NCBI GenBank assembly: GCA_019113985.1
Contig: DXGJ01000029.1
Location: 1-64,000 of the forward strand
Length of the DNA stretch: 64,000 nt
Source of the DNA: Candidatus Levilactobacillus faecigallinarum
GTDB taxonomy: Bacteria; Bacillota; Bacilli; Lactobacillales; Lactobacillaceae
Direction: 5' to 3'
Shown here: in pieces, positions 53,881-62,811 of the stretch
Position numbering within the stretch: the stretch's first letter is position 1
Layout of the letters: each line of letters begins with the position of its first letter
Notes under the pieces: model-generated
The model's database searches: none
The model's input: only the letters and a program-made list of their open reading frames with translations
Told to the model about the DNA's origin: nothing
Made by a program: the position numbers and the translations under genes

Positions 53881-54095
53881 AAAAAACGCCCCTGTCAATT
53901 GACAAGGGCGCAGGTATGCACGGTACCACCTTTTATTTTTCTCAGCAGGATAACGTTGCAAACGAATGATCAAAAACTTGGTCATTAGCCTCCAAAGCGT
54001 CTTCGTGACGGTTTCGTTAGTCGCTTTCAGCAACGCGACCTCTCTGTAAACGAATCGTTCACTACTCTTCTTTTTCATCGGCTTCTATTTTATTC
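53881..54095 (-). promoter_or_regulatory. Histidine T-box riboswitch of hisS-aspS
   Basis: Minus strand. The stem I region includes AGTA, GAGAG and a GCTGAAAGC loop; below the TTCGTT/AACGAA helix the sequence CGTCACGAAG places CAC (54005-54007) as the specifier codon for histidine. T-box sequence AAAGGTGGTACCGTGC at 53918-53933, then the terminator GCGCCCTTGTCAATTGACAGG.. (53881-53911), a palindrome ending in TTTTTT. Depleted charged tRNA-His should allow expression of both synthetases. Confidence 0.92.
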
Positions 54096-54101
54096 TTCTT
54101 A

Positions 54102-54130
54102 AGAATACTGAAAGCCGCCTGAAAAGTCAA
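54102..54130 (-). promoter_or_regulatory. Promoter of hisS-aspS
   Basis: Minus strand: TTGACT (54125-54130), 17 bases, TATTCT (54102-54107). Starts the T-box transcript. Confidence 0.82.
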
Positions 54131-54172
54131 GGGACCACCCACAGATTAAGTCATCTCGAAGCAGGTGCGTGG

Positions 54173-54178
54173 TATAAT
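54173..54178 (+). promoter_or_regulatory. Extended -10 promoter of the amidase gene
   Basis: CGTGGTATAATTG: TATAAT with TG extension, no strong -35. It faces away from the hisS promoter, 30 bases before the ATG. Confidence 0.72.
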
Positions 54179-54207
54179 TGAAACTAATTTGAAAAAGGAG
54201 TAACAAC

Positions 54208-55059
54208 ATGCATTTTAAACCCAAGAACTGGATCGGGCTGGTCACTGGCCTGGTCATTCTGCTGGTCGCCGGTGGCCTACTGTGGGCGTTCGTCCAACAC
54301 AACGCCGTCACCGCCACCGTTAGCAACCTGAACCTCCGCAAGGGCCCCGGCCTAACCTACGGCGTCACCGCTAAGGTCCAAAAAAATAGTCGCTTGACCA
54401 TTATTGGCGAAAAAGATAACTGGTATCACGTCCGTGACCGCCACAATAACTTTGGCTGGGTCGCTAGTTGGCTGGTCGACCATCCCGGAAAGCTGACCCA
54501 CGCTACGACCCTGTCCGAAGCCACCATCGTCCTAGACCCGGGCCACGGGGGGAGTGACTCCGGTGCCTTGTCGATCGACCAAAAGCATGACGAGAAGACC
54601 TATACGCTGGAACTCGCCCAACGGGTCGCCCAGCTCTTACGGGCTAAGGGCGCTCACGTCATCATGACACGGTCCAAGGACAGCTCCGTCAGTCTGGCCG
54701 ACCGACCGGCCCTGGCCAATACCAACCAGGCTGATGCCTTCATTAGTTTCCATTTCGACTCGTCGCCGACCAACAACTTGGCCTCCGGCACCACGACCTA
54801 CTACTATCATCGCAAGTCGTCTTACGCCCTGGCTCAGGCCGTGAATAGTGAAATGAACGACCTGCCCCTAAGCAACCGGGGCATCCGGTATGGCAACTTC
54901 GAGGTCATTCGGGACAACAGCCGACCGGCCCTGTTACTTGAAATGGGCTACATCAACACCAAAAAAGATTTCAGTGACATCCGTAGTGCTACCTATCAAC
55001 GGGCCGTTGCAACCCGCGTGGTCCGGGGCCTTAGCCAATACTTTGCGACCCAAAAATAA
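54208..55059 (+). CDS. N-acetylmuramoyl-L-alanine amidase with SH3 domain
   Basis: 283 residues, exported or membrane-anchored by WIGLVTGLVILLVAGGLLWAFV (about 8-29). A bacterial SH3 domain follows: ATVSNLNLRKGPGLTYGVTAKVQKNSRLTIIGEKDNWYHVRDRHNNFGWVASWLV (about 35-90). The zinc amidase domain (Amidase_3) has IVLDPGHGGSDSGAL (about 107-121), with the first histidine, then ELAQRVAQLLRAKGAHVIMTR, NQADAFISFHFDSS (second histidine) and PALLLEMGYINTKKD with the catalytic glutamate. It trims the peptide from wall glycan strands. Position next to hisS is common in lactobacilli. ATG 54208 follows AAAAAGGAG. Confidence 0.93.
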   Translation: MHFKPKNWIGLVTGLVILLVAGGLLWAFVQHNAVTATVSNLNLRKGPGLTYGVTAKVQKNSRLTIIGEKDNWYHVRDRHNNFGWVASWLVDHPGKLTHATTLSEATIVLDPGHGGSDSGALSIDQKHDEKTYTLELAQRVAQLLRAKGAHVIMTRSKDSSVSLADRPALANTNQADAFISFHFDSSPTNNLASGTTTYYYHRKSSYALAQAVNSEMNDLPLSNRGIRYGNFEVIRDNSRPALLLEMGYINTKKDFSDIRSATYQRAVATRVVRGLSQYFATQK

Positions 55060-55080
55060 TTTGGAAAGAAGTGGTTTCAC

Positions 55081-55923
55081 ATGCATTTGTCCGCAGAATG
55101 GTTAGCGCAATTACCGATTCCCCAGGTCACCGCAGCCACACCGGTCTCCGGTGGCGACATCAATCAGGCCTTCCGTCTGGTGACTGCCGAGGGACCCTAC
55201 TTTCTCTTAGTTCAACCCCATACGCCGGCCAGCTTTTACGCCCACGAAGTTGCCGGGCTGACCGCCCTGAGCCAGGCAGCCAACGTCCCCGAGGTCTTCG
55301 GGTCCGGCGAGATCAACGGCGACGCTTATCTCCTGCTTGAGTTTCTTGAGACGGGGACTGGCAGCCAATACGACCTGGGGCAAACCGTCGCCCGGGTCCA
55401 TCAGGTCACCGCGCCACAGTTTGGCTTCGATCAGGACAACCTGGTGGCCAAGTTGCCCAAGAACAACCACTGGCAGGACGACTGGACCACCTTTTACCTA
55501 GAACAACGCCTCGACCCCCTGGTTCAACGGGCCCAAGAACACGGCCTCTGGAACCCACAACGGGCAACGGCTTACCAACGCGTTCGCCAAGCCATCGTGG
55601 CCGAGAATCAAAATCGCCACATCGTACCGTCGCTCCTCCATGGTGACCTCTGGGCCGGCAACTACCTATTCACCGCCGAGGGCACCCCAACGCTGATCGA
55701 TCCGGATGTCCTGTACGGCGACCGCGAATTCGACCTGGCAATGACCACCATCTTCGGTGGCTTCGACGGTGACTTCTACAAGGGCTATCAGGACACGTAC
55801 CCGCTTGCACCCGGTTATGCTGAGCGATTGCCTCACTATCAGCTCTACTACCTCTTGGCCCACCTGAATCTCTTCGGGGAGACCTACGGTGAAGCAGTCG
55901 ACATGACGTTAAACCGCGGCTAA
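55081..55923 (+). CDS. Fructosamine-kinase family protein
   Basis: 280 residues, protein-kinase-like fold. N-terminal lobe: VSGGDINQAFRLVTAEGPYFLLVQP (about 23-47), where lysine is replaced by QP in the usual FVK position, a slight oddity. Catalytic lobe: HIVPSLLHGDLWAGNYLFTAEGTPTLIDPDVLYGDREFDLAMTTIFGG (HGDxWxGN and the metal-binding DPD, about 180-227). These kinases phosphorylate ketosamines so that the adduct falls off, a protein- or sugar-repair step. ATG 55081 is 21 bases after the amidase stop codon, in the same transcript. Confidence 0.9.
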   Translation: MHLSAEWLAQLPIPQVTAATPVSGGDINQAFRLVTAEGPYFLLVQPHTPASFYAHEVAGLTALSQAANVPEVFGSGEINGDAYLLLEFLETGTGSQYDLGQTVARVHQVTAPQFGFDQDNLVAKLPKNNHWQDDWTTFYLEQRLDPLVQRAQEHGLWNPQRATAYQRVRQAIVAENQNRHIVPSLLHGDLWAGNYLFTAEGTPTLIDPDVLYGDREFDLAMTTIFGGFDGDFYKGYQDTYPLAPGYAERLPHYQLYYLLAHLNLFGETYGEAVDMTLNRG

Positions 55924-55934
55924 ATTAGCTCGTC

Positions 55935-55980
55935 AAAAAGGCGATAGCATTGGTTCTTCAACCAGTGTTATCGCCTTTTT
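55935..55980. terminator. Bidirectional terminator between the kinase and HAD genes
   Basis: AAAAAGGCGATA ... TATCGCCTTTTT with an inner TGGTT/AACCA helix; T-runs on both strands serve the two convergent genes. Confidence 0.93.
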
Positions 55981-55997
55981 GTCACTTCCGAGTAACC

Positions 55998-56642
55998 TTA
56001 TGCTTGTTCTAACCAGGTCTGTAAGTCGGCCAAGCGGGTCACCCGAATCTCCGGCTGACTCTCGTCCACAATCAGGTGTTCGGGGTCGAACAATGCCCCG
56101 GCCATTCCCGCCCGGTGACCGGCCTGGACATCCAGGTTACGGTCACCGATCATGATGGCGGCGTGTGGATCGACTGCATACTGGGCGGCCAGCGCGTTCA
56201 GGCTCGCCGGGTCCGGCTTGCGCGGATAATCATCCGCCGCCGTAACTGCGCCGCTGAAGAGATCCCGCAGGTCCAATGCCTCTAAGCGGTCCAGGGCACC
56301 GGTATCCCGGTGGGTCAGCAAGAAGTTGCGCCCACCCGCAGCCACCACGGCCCGTAACAGGTCCGCAGCACCCTCGAAGGGTTGGGCCACTGTCAGCTTA
56401 GGCGCGGCAAAACGCTGATACAGCGTGTTCAACCGGTCGCGGCTCATCGCAAATTCCGCCGAGAACTGTTGCAATGCAGTTCCCAGACTGTGTTGACGCA
56501 TGGCCTTGTAGATGGCCAACTCATCGATCTCAAAATCATTCACGCCAGCGGCCATGAGGGCCTCTCCGAAGGCGTCGACCATCCCCGGATAGGTGTTCAC
56601 CAGCGTACCGTCAAAGTCCCAAAAGAGTTGTAAATAACGCAT
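55998..56642 (-). CDS. HAD-family phosphatase (phosphoglycolate-phosphatase-like)
   Basis: 214 residues. Motif I LFWDFDGTLVNT (about 7-18) holds the nucleophile aspartate; motif II FLLTHRD; motif III lysine in YPRKPDPASL; motif IV AAIMIGDRNLDVQAGHRAGM with the metal aspartate. The helical cap lies between (about 20-85). Substrate not determined; related proteins hydrolyse small phosphate esters. ATG 56642. The terminator of dtd separates it from the RSH unit. Confidence 0.88.
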   Translation of the reverse strand: MRYLQLFWDFDGTLVNTYPGMVDAFGEALMAAGVNDFEIDELAIYKAMRQHSLGTALQQFSAEFAMSRDRLNTLYQRFAAPKLTVAQPFEGAADLLRAVVAAGGRNFLLTHRDTGALDRLEALDLRDLFSGAVTAADDYPRKPDPASLNALAAQYAVDPHAAIMIGDRNLDVQAGHRAGMAGALFDPEHLIVDESQPEIRVTRLADLQTWLEQA

Positions 56643-56658
56643 CGTTCATATCCCCCTA

Positions 56659-56687
56659 AAAAACGGCCAGCAGAGTGTGCTGACCGT
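56659..56687 (-). terminator. Terminator of the RSH-dtd unit
   Basis: Minus strand AACGGTCAGCA-CACTC-TGCTGGCCGTT followed by TTTT. Confidence 0.9.
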
Positions 56688-56697
56688 TGATCATTCT

Positions 56698-57153
56698 TTA
56701 TTTGTGTGCTAAGTCGTCGGTATCAAACCAGATGGTGACCGGGCCATCGTTGACCAGAGCCACCTGCATGTCGGCCCCGAAGACCCCGGTCTCAACCGGA
56801 ATCCCCGTTGCTGCCAGCTTCGTGTTGAACTCATGATACAGTTGCTCAGCGTGCACCGGATCGCCAGCATCCACAAAGCTGGGCCGATTGCCCTTCCGTG
56901 TGTTCGCGTAGAGCGTGAACTGGGAGACTGATAGGACGCTACCGCCGATGTCAGCAATGCTCAGATTCATCTTGCCCGCCTCGTCACTGAAAACGCGCAA
57001 CCGGCTGATCTTCCGAACCAGATAATCGACCTGCTCGCTGGTATCGCTGTCCTCGGCTCCCACCAGCAGACAAAAACCCTGCTGGATTTGGCCGTGAACC
57101 TGACCATCAATGGTCACGCTGGCCTGACTGACCCGTTGGAGTAAAATTCGCAT
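56698..57153 (-). CDS. dtd: D-aminoacyl-tRNA deacylase
   Basis: Frees tRNAs wrongly charged with D-amino acids or glycine. 151 residues, usual length. Start [32 protein letters not shown], the active-site [19 protein letters not shown] (about 77-95) and the C-terminal [25 protein letters not shown], whose Gly-cis-Pro-type region is seen in NDGPVT. It lies 23 bases after the RSH gene and before a terminator, the common rsh-dtd pair. Confidence 0.97.
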   Translation of the reverse strand: MRILLQRVSQASVTIDGQVHGQIQQGFCLLVGAEDSDTSEQVDYLVRKISRLRVFSDEAGKMNLSIADIGGSVLSVSQFTLYANTRKGNRPSFVDAGDPVHAEQLYHEFNTKLAATGIPVETGVFGADMQVALVNDGPVTIWFDTDDLAHK

Positions 57154-57176
57154 GCTTCAAAACCCTCCTGCTCTGC

Positions 57177-59405
57177 TTAATGGAACGGTCGCTTCACCAC
57201 GTAAACGTCTGGGATGTTTTTGATGTTATCCACGATGCGCTGAAGTTCCCATTTGTTGCGAATCCCCAGGCTGACGGAGATGATGACCATCTTATTGTGA
57301 TCGACCTTCCCGTTGATCGAGGTGAGGTCCTTGGTCGAATTGTTAATGTTGCGTAAAACATCGTTCAACAGGCCGTTCCGGTTGTACCCCTGAACTTCGA
57401 TGTCAGCGTTGTAGTTGGTCCGGTTTCCGTGTTCATCGCCCCAGCGAACCGCAACGATCCGCTCGCCATTTTCCTCGGCGTGACGGACGTTTGGGCAGTC
57501 AGTCCGGTGAACCGAGACCCCACGACCCTTGGTGATGTACCCAACGATCTTATCGCCAGGCACCGGTGAACAACAATGACTCAACCGAATCAGCAGGTTA
57601 TCGACCCCTTCGATGACCACACCGTCGGGTTGCTTCTTGCGGTCCTTCTTGTTGTCATCGCCATCGCTCTTAATGGTCTGGTGTTCCTCGAGCAACTCGC
57701 GTTCTTCCTGCCGCCGCCGTTCATCCTCGGCTGCCTGACGAACATCCTCGGTCAGCCGGTTGACCACACCACGGGGTTGCAGGTCGCCAAACCCAATGGC
57801 TGCCATCAGATCATCGACCTGTTGATAATGTAACTTGGCGGTGACCTTGTCTAAGTTCTCCTTGCTCAGGATGCCCTTAGGGTCGTAACCCAAATCACGA
57901 ATCATCCGCTCGACCATCTCTTCACCCTGGTCGATGTTCTGTTCACGGTCCCGTTGCCGGAAGAATTGCTTGATTTTGTTGCGGGCCCGGCGCGTCGAGA
58001 CCAGCTTTAACCAATCCCGGCTAGGTCCTGCCGAGCTGGTCGAGGTCCGAATATCCACGATATCCCCGTTCTTAATTTCGTAGTTCAGGGGAACAATCTT
58101 ACCATTGATGGTGGCCCCAGTGGTGTGGTGCCCCACCTCGGTATGGATGGCGTAGGCCATGTCCAGCGGACCTGCCCCCTTGGGTAGTTCCAGAACGTCG
58201 CCCTTGGGCGTGAACGCGTAAACGTGATCGCCGAAAAGTTCGCCCTTAACGCTGTCCATAAAGTCGGCCGCATCGTCGGTGTCTTCTTGGAGCTCAATAA
58301 TGTGCTTGAACAGGTTCAGTTTATCGCCCGTATTGGTCGTGGCAACCTTATCCTTGACGCCTTCCTTGTAGGCCCAGTGGGCCGCGACCCCGTATTCAGC
58401 CACCCGGTGCATTTCCTTAGTCCGAATCTGCACTTCTAGCGGCTTGCCCTCGGGGCCAATCACCGTGGTATGCAGCGACTGGTACATGTTGGCCTTGGGC
58501 ATCGCGATGTAGTCCTTGAACCGGCCGGGCATTGGCTTCCACTGGGAGTGGATGGCTCCCAGCACGGCGTAACAGTCCTTGATGGAATCAACGATGACCC
58601 GGATCGCCAGCAAGTCGTAGATTTGACTGAACTGTTTGTGTTGGTCCTTCATCTTCCGGTAGACCGAGTAAATATGCTTGGGCCGACCGTAGATTTCGGA
58701 GTCCAGGTGTAGGTCGGCAATCGAGGCCTGAATGGTGCTGATGGCGCCCGCGATATACTGCTCCCGCTGGTCCCGCCGTGAATTCATCAGGTGCACGATG
58801 CGGTAGTACTGCTGCGGGTTCAGGTACCGGAGCGAGACGTCTTCCAGTTCCCACTTGATGGTACTGATCCCCAAGCGATCGGCCAGGGGCGCATAAATCT
58901 CCAACGTTTCGTTAGCGATGCGTCGCTGCTTGTCCGGTCGTAAGTGCTGGAGCGTCCGCATGTTATGTAGCCGGTCAGCCAGCTTCACAATCATGACCCG
59001 GATATCCTTCGACATCGCCAGCAGCAGCTTCCGGTGATTTTCCGCCAACTGTTCACGATTCGACTTGTATTTAATCTTACCTAACTTGGTTACGCCGTCA
59101 ACGATCAAAGCCACGTCGGCGCCGAAGAGTTCCCGTACGTCGCCTAACGTGACCCCGGTGTCCTCCACGATATCGTGCAGGAACCCCGCGGAGACCGTTT
59201 CCGGATCCATGTTGAGGTCGGCCAGAATCCCGGCCACTTGAATCGGGTGCATAATGTAGGGTTGGCCAGATTGACGGAACTGGTCTTGATGAGCGACCGT
59301 TGCGAAATGACAGGCTTTAACCACCATCTCGACGTGTTCCGCATTCATGTACTTTCCTACTCTGGCAATTACTTCATCAGCCGTCCAGACACGTTCTTTG
59401 GTCAT
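57177..59405 (-). CDS. relA: Bifunctional (p)ppGpp synthetase/hydrolase (RelA/SpoT, RSH)
   Basis: Makes and degrades the stringent-response alarmone. About 742 residues. Hydrolase domain: PYIMHPIQVAGILADLNMDPETVSAGFLHDIVEDTGV with the HD-x-x-ED set, and RLHNMRTLQHL. Synthetase domain: IYGRPKHIYSVYRKM and FKDYIAMPKANMYQSLHTTVIGPEGKPLEVQIRTKEMHRVAEYGVAAHWAYKEG. TGS: YAFTPKGDVLELPKGAGPLDMAYAIHTEVG. Zinc-finger-like LSHCCSPVPGD ... HRTDCPN and a C-terminal ACT domain. Both active sites look intact. I take ATG 59405 (MTKERVWTADEV); two GTG codons at 59420 and 59417 lie on the GGTGG site and are less likely. Confidence 0.96.
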   Translation of the reverse strand: MTKERVWTADEVIARVGKYMNAEHVEMVVKACHFATVAHQDQFRQSGQPYIMHPIQVAGILADLNMDPETVSAGFLHDIVEDTGVTLGDVRELFGADVALIVDGVTKLGKIKYKSNREQLAENHRKLLLAMSKDIRVMIVKLADRLHNMRTLQHLRPDKQRRIANETLEIYAPLADRLGISTIKWELEDVSLRYLNPQQYYRIVHLMNSRRDQREQYIAGAISTIQASIADLHLDSEIYGRPKHIYSVYRKMKDQHKQFSQIYDLLAIRVIVDSIKDCYAVLGAIHSQWKPMPGRFKDYIAMPKANMYQSLHTTVIGPEGKPLEVQIRTKEMHRVAEYGVAAHWAYKEGVKDKVATTNTGDKLNLFKHIIELQEDTDDAADFMDSVKGELFGDHVYAFTPKGDVLELPKGAGPLDMAYAIHTEVGHHTTGATINGKIVPLNYEIKNGDIVDIRTSTSSAGPSRDWLKLVSTRRARNKIKQFFRQRDREQNIDQGEEMVERMIRDLGYDPKGILSKENLDKVTAKLHYQQVDDLMAAIGFGDLQPRGVVNRLTEDVRQAAEDERRRQEERELLEEHQTIKSDGDDNKKDRKKQPDGVVIEGVDNLLIRLSHCCSPVPGDKIVGYITKGRGVSVHRTDCPNVRHAEENGERIVAVRWGDEHGNRTNYNADIEVQGYNRNGLLNDVLRNINNSTKDLTSINGKVDHNKMVIISVSLGIRNKWELQRIVDNIKNIPDVYVVKRPFH

Positions 59406-59422
59406 ATCGGCCGTCACCACCC

Positions 59423-59767
59423 TTAGTTTTTAGATTCCGTTTGTCGTTTCGGCATCGTGCTCAGCCCCACCGTCAGGTACGACAGGCAGAGATAAACCAA
59501 TGCAAAGTACTGCGTGTATTGTGGTAAGAACAGGGTCGCCCCAACCAGGTAAAGTCCTGGCCAGATCAGCAGCCACCATAGCGGTTGTTGTCGCCGCGCC
59601 ATCAGCCGGCCAATGGTAATCGCAATCCCACCGTTGATCACCAACAGTAGGCCCCCAAAGCGCACCACGGCACTGACGTCAATTGCGTTGGCAAGTAACG
59701 GCACCACGACTCCCATGACCAGGCCGACACACCAGTACGGCCACCCAAGTTTCTTTAGAATTTCCAT
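59423..59767 (-). CDS. Small four-helix membrane protein
   Basis: 114 residues with four hydrophobic segments: WPYWCVGLVMGVVVPLLANAI, VVRFGGLLLVINGGIAITIG, WWLLIWPGLYLVGATLFL and YFALVYLCLSYLTVG. Short basic loop RLMARRQQPL and tail MPKRQTESKN. No family named with confidence; similar small proteins lie between rsmE and the RSH gene in other lactobacilli. GGGGG sits close before the ATG. Probably in the prmA-rsmE-RSH-dtd transcript. Confidence 0.68.
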   Translation of the reverse strand: MEILKKLGWPYWCVGLVMGVVVPLLANAIDVSAVVRFGGLLLVINGGIAITIGRLMARRQQPLWWLLIWPGLYLVGATLFLPQYTQYFALVYLCLSYLTVGLSTMPKRQTESKN

Positions 59768-59846
59768 TCAACCCCCGCCTAACTCTCTTAGGATAATTGC
59801 AACCATTTTAGCATGTTTTTCATGTGATTTCACCCCGTTAGCGGGA

Positions 59847-60590
59847 TTACTGCAATTCCCAAAGGACCGAGGCCGCTGTAAGGAAGTATAGCGGGGCCGT
59901 TTCGGTTCGTAAGATACGTGGTCCTAAGCCCACCAGCGTGGTGCCCGCCGACTGTGCCAGGGTCACTTCGGTGGGACTGATCCCGCCCTCGGGGCCAAAG
60001 ATGGCCAGTACCGTTTGACCAGGGACCACCGCTTGCAGGCTGGTCTTCAACGCACTGTGCTCCCCCTGCTTGGCCGATTCCTCGTAGGCCATGACGGGCA
60101 CATCATAGGGTGTCGCCAGGACGGCTTTCAGGTTCGGGGCGTAGGCCACGGTCGGCCGGTGCAATCGGTGGGACTGTTCAGCCGCCCCGTTGGCCACCTT
60201 GGTCAGACGCGCTAGCTTCTTAGCAACCTTGTTGGGTTGCCACTTGGCGACCGACCAGTCGGCACCGTAAAAGATTACCTGGTCGACCCCCATCTCGGTA
60301 GCCTTTTGGGTAATCCACTCGGCCTTCTCCTGCTTGGGCAACCCGCAGGCAATCGTCACGGCGGCCGGTAGTTCGACCGCAGGGGTCGCTACCTGAGTCA
60401 ATGTGACCGTGGCGGCTTGCGGATCGGCCGCCTGCAAGGTACCGTGGAAAAGATGGGCCGTGGCATCGACGAATTCCGCCTGATCGCCCACCGCCGCGCG
60501 GAGCACGACGACCCAATGATGGGTGATTTCAGGCGTCAAAACGACCTGGTCACCATCGTGCTGTTGTTGCTCTAGAAAATACCGTTGCAT
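59847..60590 (-). CDS. rsmE: 16S rRNA (uracil(1498)-N3)-methyltransferase
   Basis: 247 residues: an N-terminal PUA-like part (MQRYFLEQQQHDGDQVVLTPEITHHWVVVLRAAVGDQAEFVDATAHLFHGTL) and a SPOUT methyltransferase knot (ITIACGLPKQEKAEWITQKATEMGVDQVIFYGADWSVAKW ... TVLAIFGPEGGISPTEVTLAQSAGTTLVGLGPRILRTETAPLYFLTA). The FGPEGG and LGPRILRTETA motifs close the SAM-binding knot. Only 3 bases after prmA, so translation is coupled. Confidence 0.96.
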   Translation of the reverse strand: MQRYFLEQQQHDGDQVVLTPEITHHWVVVLRAAVGDQAEFVDATAHLFHGTLQAADPQAATVTLTQVATPAVELPAAVTIACGLPKQEKAEWITQKATEMGVDQVIFYGADWSVAKWQPNKVAKKLARLTKVANGAAEQSHRLHRPTVAYAPNLKAVLATPYDVPVMAYEESAKQGEHSALKTSLQAVVPGQTVLAIFGPEGGISPTEVTLAQSAGTTLVGLGPRILRTETAPLYFLTAASVLWELQ

Positions 60591-60593
60591 CGC

Positions 60594-61541
60594 TTATTCG
60601 TCCTCCGTTGGTTTATGAGCAATCACACCCCGCCAGTCCTTCATCTGCAAGATGTTGTCGATGATAAAGCCCTGTTGCTTCTGCGCGGCGACGACTTCGT
60701 CCAGCTTGTCGGCGATGATACCCGACGTCAGGAAGTGACCACCGGGCGTCAGGTTCTCCCAAGCCTGGGGCACCAACGGGATGATGATGGCAGCCAAAAT
60801 ATTAGCCACGACCAGGTCGACCGGTTCATGAATCCCGTTTAACAGGTCATTAGGCTTAGCAACGACGTCATCGGCCACCGGGTTCAACGCCAGGTTGACC
60901 TTGGCGGAGCGGACGGCCACGTCATCCAAGTCGAAGGCCGTAATCCGGTCGACCCCGAGATACTTGGCCGCGATACTCAAGACCCCCGAACCGGTGCCGA
61001 CATCGTACATGCGCTCACCCCCACGAACCACCATTTCCAGGGCGGTCAGTGACAGCTGCGTGGTCGGATGGGTTCCAGTCCCAAAGGCCATCCCCGGGTC
61101 TAACCGAATCACGTGTTCGTGCGGTTGGACCGGTTGGTAATCCTCCCAGCTCGGCGTCACGGTCAGGTAACGGGTGATGCGCACCGGATGGTAGTACTTC
61201 TGCCAGGCGGTCGCCCAGTTCTCGTCGGAAACGGCCTTAGTGGTCACCTCGGCGGGGCTGGGGTCCAGGCCGAACGCCTGCAGGCCGCTGACGCGTTGCC
61301 GAATCGTGGGCAAAATTTCGGGGACAAAGACGGTCTCGGGATAGTAGGCACTGACTTCCGCGCCACTGGTCCGGTGCGGGATTTCCTTCAAGTCCAAGAT
61401 TTCATCAGGTCTTGCCTGAAGGTGCTGGTAATCGGCGGCATCGTCAATCTTGACGCCACTGGCCCCGGCTTCCTGTAAGATGTTGCACACGGCTTCGACC
61501 GCTTCGTTACTGGTGATGACGCTAACTTCTGTCCATTCCAT
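60594..61541 (-). CDS. prmA: Ribosomal protein L11 methyltransferase
   Basis: About 315 residues. N-terminal substrate-recognition part ([32 protein letters not shown]), the linker TPSWEDYQ, then the methyltransferase: [52 protein letters not shown] (about 168-218) and the catalytic-site [17 protein letters not shown]. Trimethylates L11 in many species. ATG 61541 follows AAGGAGG; the frame to 61604 runs through the upstream terminator. Confidence 0.96.
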   Translation of the reverse strand: MEWTEVSVITSNEAVEAVCNILQEAGASGVKIDDAADYQHLQARPDEILDLKEIPHRTSGAEVSAYYPETVFVPEILPTIRQRVSGLQAFGLDPSPAEVTTKAVSDENWATAWQKYYHPVRITRYLTVTPSWEDYQPVQPHEHVIRLDPGMAFGTGTHPTTQLSLTALEMVVRGGERMYDVGTGSGVLSIAAKYLGVDRITAFDLDDVAVRSAKVNLALNPVADDVVAKPNDLLNGIHEPVDLVVANILAAIIIPLVPQAWENLTPGGHFLTSGIIADKLDEVVAAQKQQGFIIDNILQMKDWRGVIAHKPTEDE

Positions 61542-61566
61542 TGGGTGTTTTCCTCCTTGAAAATGC

Positions 61567-61601
61567 AAAAAGCCGACGACAACTTGCGCTTGTCGCCGGC
61601 T
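61567..61601 (-). terminator. Terminator upstream of prmA
   Basis: Minus strand AGCCGGCGACAA-GCGCAAG-TTGTCGTCGGCT followed by TTTTT. It closes the 105-residue gene, so prmA needs its own promoter or read-through. Confidence 0.88.
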
Positions 61602-61629
61602 CATTTAGCCTCTGAAAATTCAAATTGCC

Positions 61630-61947
61630 TTAGACCTTCTCAGTATCGGTCGATTGGTCTTCGTGGTGCTGTTCCCGTTGCGCGAGGTGCGCTTCTAGGT
61701 AATCCAGCATATCCGCTTCATTCTGAAAGACCCGTGGGTGTTTTTGCTTGTGCAGCCGCAAATCAATCTCGTTGATTCGCTGACGGCCGGTCCACGTATG
61801 ACCATAACGAATGATTACCCGATTATTGAGCGAATCATGGCCAAATTTGAAGACATAGACGCTCTCAGGCGCCATCAGTGGTCGAATATACGACTTTTCA
61901 TAACGATAGTTATGCTGGCGTAAAAACTGTTTGGTTCGACTCAGCAT
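61630..61947 (-). CDS. Conserved unknown protein, 105 residues
   Basis: Hydrophilic, basic then acidic: LSRTKQFLRQHNYRYEKSYIRPLMAPESVYVFKFGHDSLNNRVIIRYGHTWTGRQRINEIDLRLHKQKHPRVFQNEADMLDYLEAHLAQREQHHEDQSTDTEKV. No family named. The beta-rich core (YVFKFGHD, RVIIRYGHTW) and the C-terminal helix suggest a small alpha/beta fold. ATG 61947 follows AGGAGGTGA, a very strong site. Preceded by a long leader region of unknown function. Confidence 0.7.
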   Translation of the reverse strand: MLSRTKQFLRQHNYRYEKSYIRPLMAPESVYVFKFGHDSLNNRVIIRYGHTWTGRQRINEIDLRLHKQKHPRVFQNEADMLDYLEAHLAQREQHHEDQSTDTEKV

Positions 61948-62294
61948 GGTAATCACCTCCTAAAAAAGACTCGTTCTTTAAAGCTTGCCGGCAAGCCACT
62001 TACGGCTTTGGTTTGCCTAAACGTTTTTAAATATATCAATGCATAATAATAGGACATTTCCGATGGGAATGCAAGCAAAACGTTCAGGCCCCACGTATTT
62101 TCGCTCGTGCCATGAAAGGGCGCACCGGAGTTTGCCGGTCCATGAAACCACTTACAATTATACCATACTCTGCCCCAGCGTCACGCGTGATTGGTGAAAC
62201 CACCCAAAATTAATCATTGCGTTGCGTTTCAGTTGCAATTTCACCCAGAATCGTCAAGAATTAAGGTAAACCATCTAGGGAGGTCCATAAACAT
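61948..62294. other. 347-base intergenic region between the 105-residue gene and mscL
   Basis: Divergent upstream region. On the minus strand it can form hairpins: ACCGG-CAAACT-CCGGT (about 62110-62135) and AAGCC-GTAAGT-GGCTT. The latter overlaps the 14-base palindrome GCTTGCCGGCAAGC at about 61982-61995, so the two foldings exclude each other. The stretch TTTCATGG occurs twice on that strand. No known riboswitch core was recognised. For mscL on the plus strand, TATACC near 62159 is the only -10-like box found. Confidence 0.5.
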
Positions 62295-62675
62295 ATGTTA
62301 AAAGAATTCAAGGAGTTTATCGCGCGCGGCAACGTGATGGACTTGGCCGTTGGGGTCATCGTTGGGGCGGCCTTTACAGCTATCGTTAACTCGCTGGTCA
62401 AGAACCTGATTAATCCCCTGTTAGGCATCTTTGTGGGAAGCATCGACTTTTCCAACCTGGTCCTAACGGTGGGTGACGCCCATTTCCGGTACGGGGCGTT
62501 TATCAATTCGATCATCAACTTCCTCATCATTGCTTTCGTGGTGTTCCTGTTGATCAAGTTCTTGAACAAGCTGGTGCCCGCCAAGGAGGAAGAAGAAGCC
62601 GACCCGGAACCATCCGCCGAGGAACGCTACCTGAAGGAAATCGTCACCCTGCTAAAAGACGAGAAGCACAAGTAG
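62295..62675 (+). CDS. mscL: Large-conductance mechanosensitive channel
   Basis: Emergency valve that opens under membrane tension in hypo-osmotic shock. 126 residues. N-terminal amphipathic helix [40 protein letters not shown] (first helix lining the pore), outside loop, second helix [25 protein letters not shown], and a C-terminal helical bundle with an acidic stretch [29 protein letters not shown] 62295 with GGGAGGT 11 bases before. Confidence 0.97.
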   Translation: MLKEFKEFIARGNVMDLAVGVIVGAAFTAIVNSLVKNLINPLLGIFVGSIDFSNLVLTVGDAHFRYGAFINSIINFLIIAFVVFLLIKFLNKLVPAKEEEEADPEPSAEERYLKEIVTLLKDEKHK

Positions 62676-62721
62676 GCCCCAGCTTTTTGCGGAAGTACTG
62701 CTTTATTCGAACGGAAAATGC

Positions 62722-62727
62722 TATACT
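62722..62727 (+). promoter_or_regulatory. Extended -10 promoter before the 121-residue gene
   Basis: AATGCTATACTGA: TATACT with a TG extension, about 85 bases before the ATG. Confidence 0.5.
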
Positions 62728-62811
62728 GATAGTCGTGACTGAGAAAGGTTTCCTGGAACGACTAGTAGTCTACATAGTTTTTATTTCCTTATTAAAGGTG
62801 GTACCAACTTC

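Noticed and set aside
53467..53988. Plus-strand frame of 173 codons opposite hisS and its T-box
   Set aside because: Runs through the hisS core and the regulatory leader, with no start signals.
53848..54078. N-terminal extension of hisS through its leader
   Set aside because: The region is a T-box riboswitch with specifier, T-box sequence and terminator; the true start is ATG 53847.
61982..61995. Palindrome GCTTGCCGGCAAGC as a terminator
   Set aside because: It has no loop, so it cannot form a stable simple hairpin; only an alternative folding or a protein site is possible.
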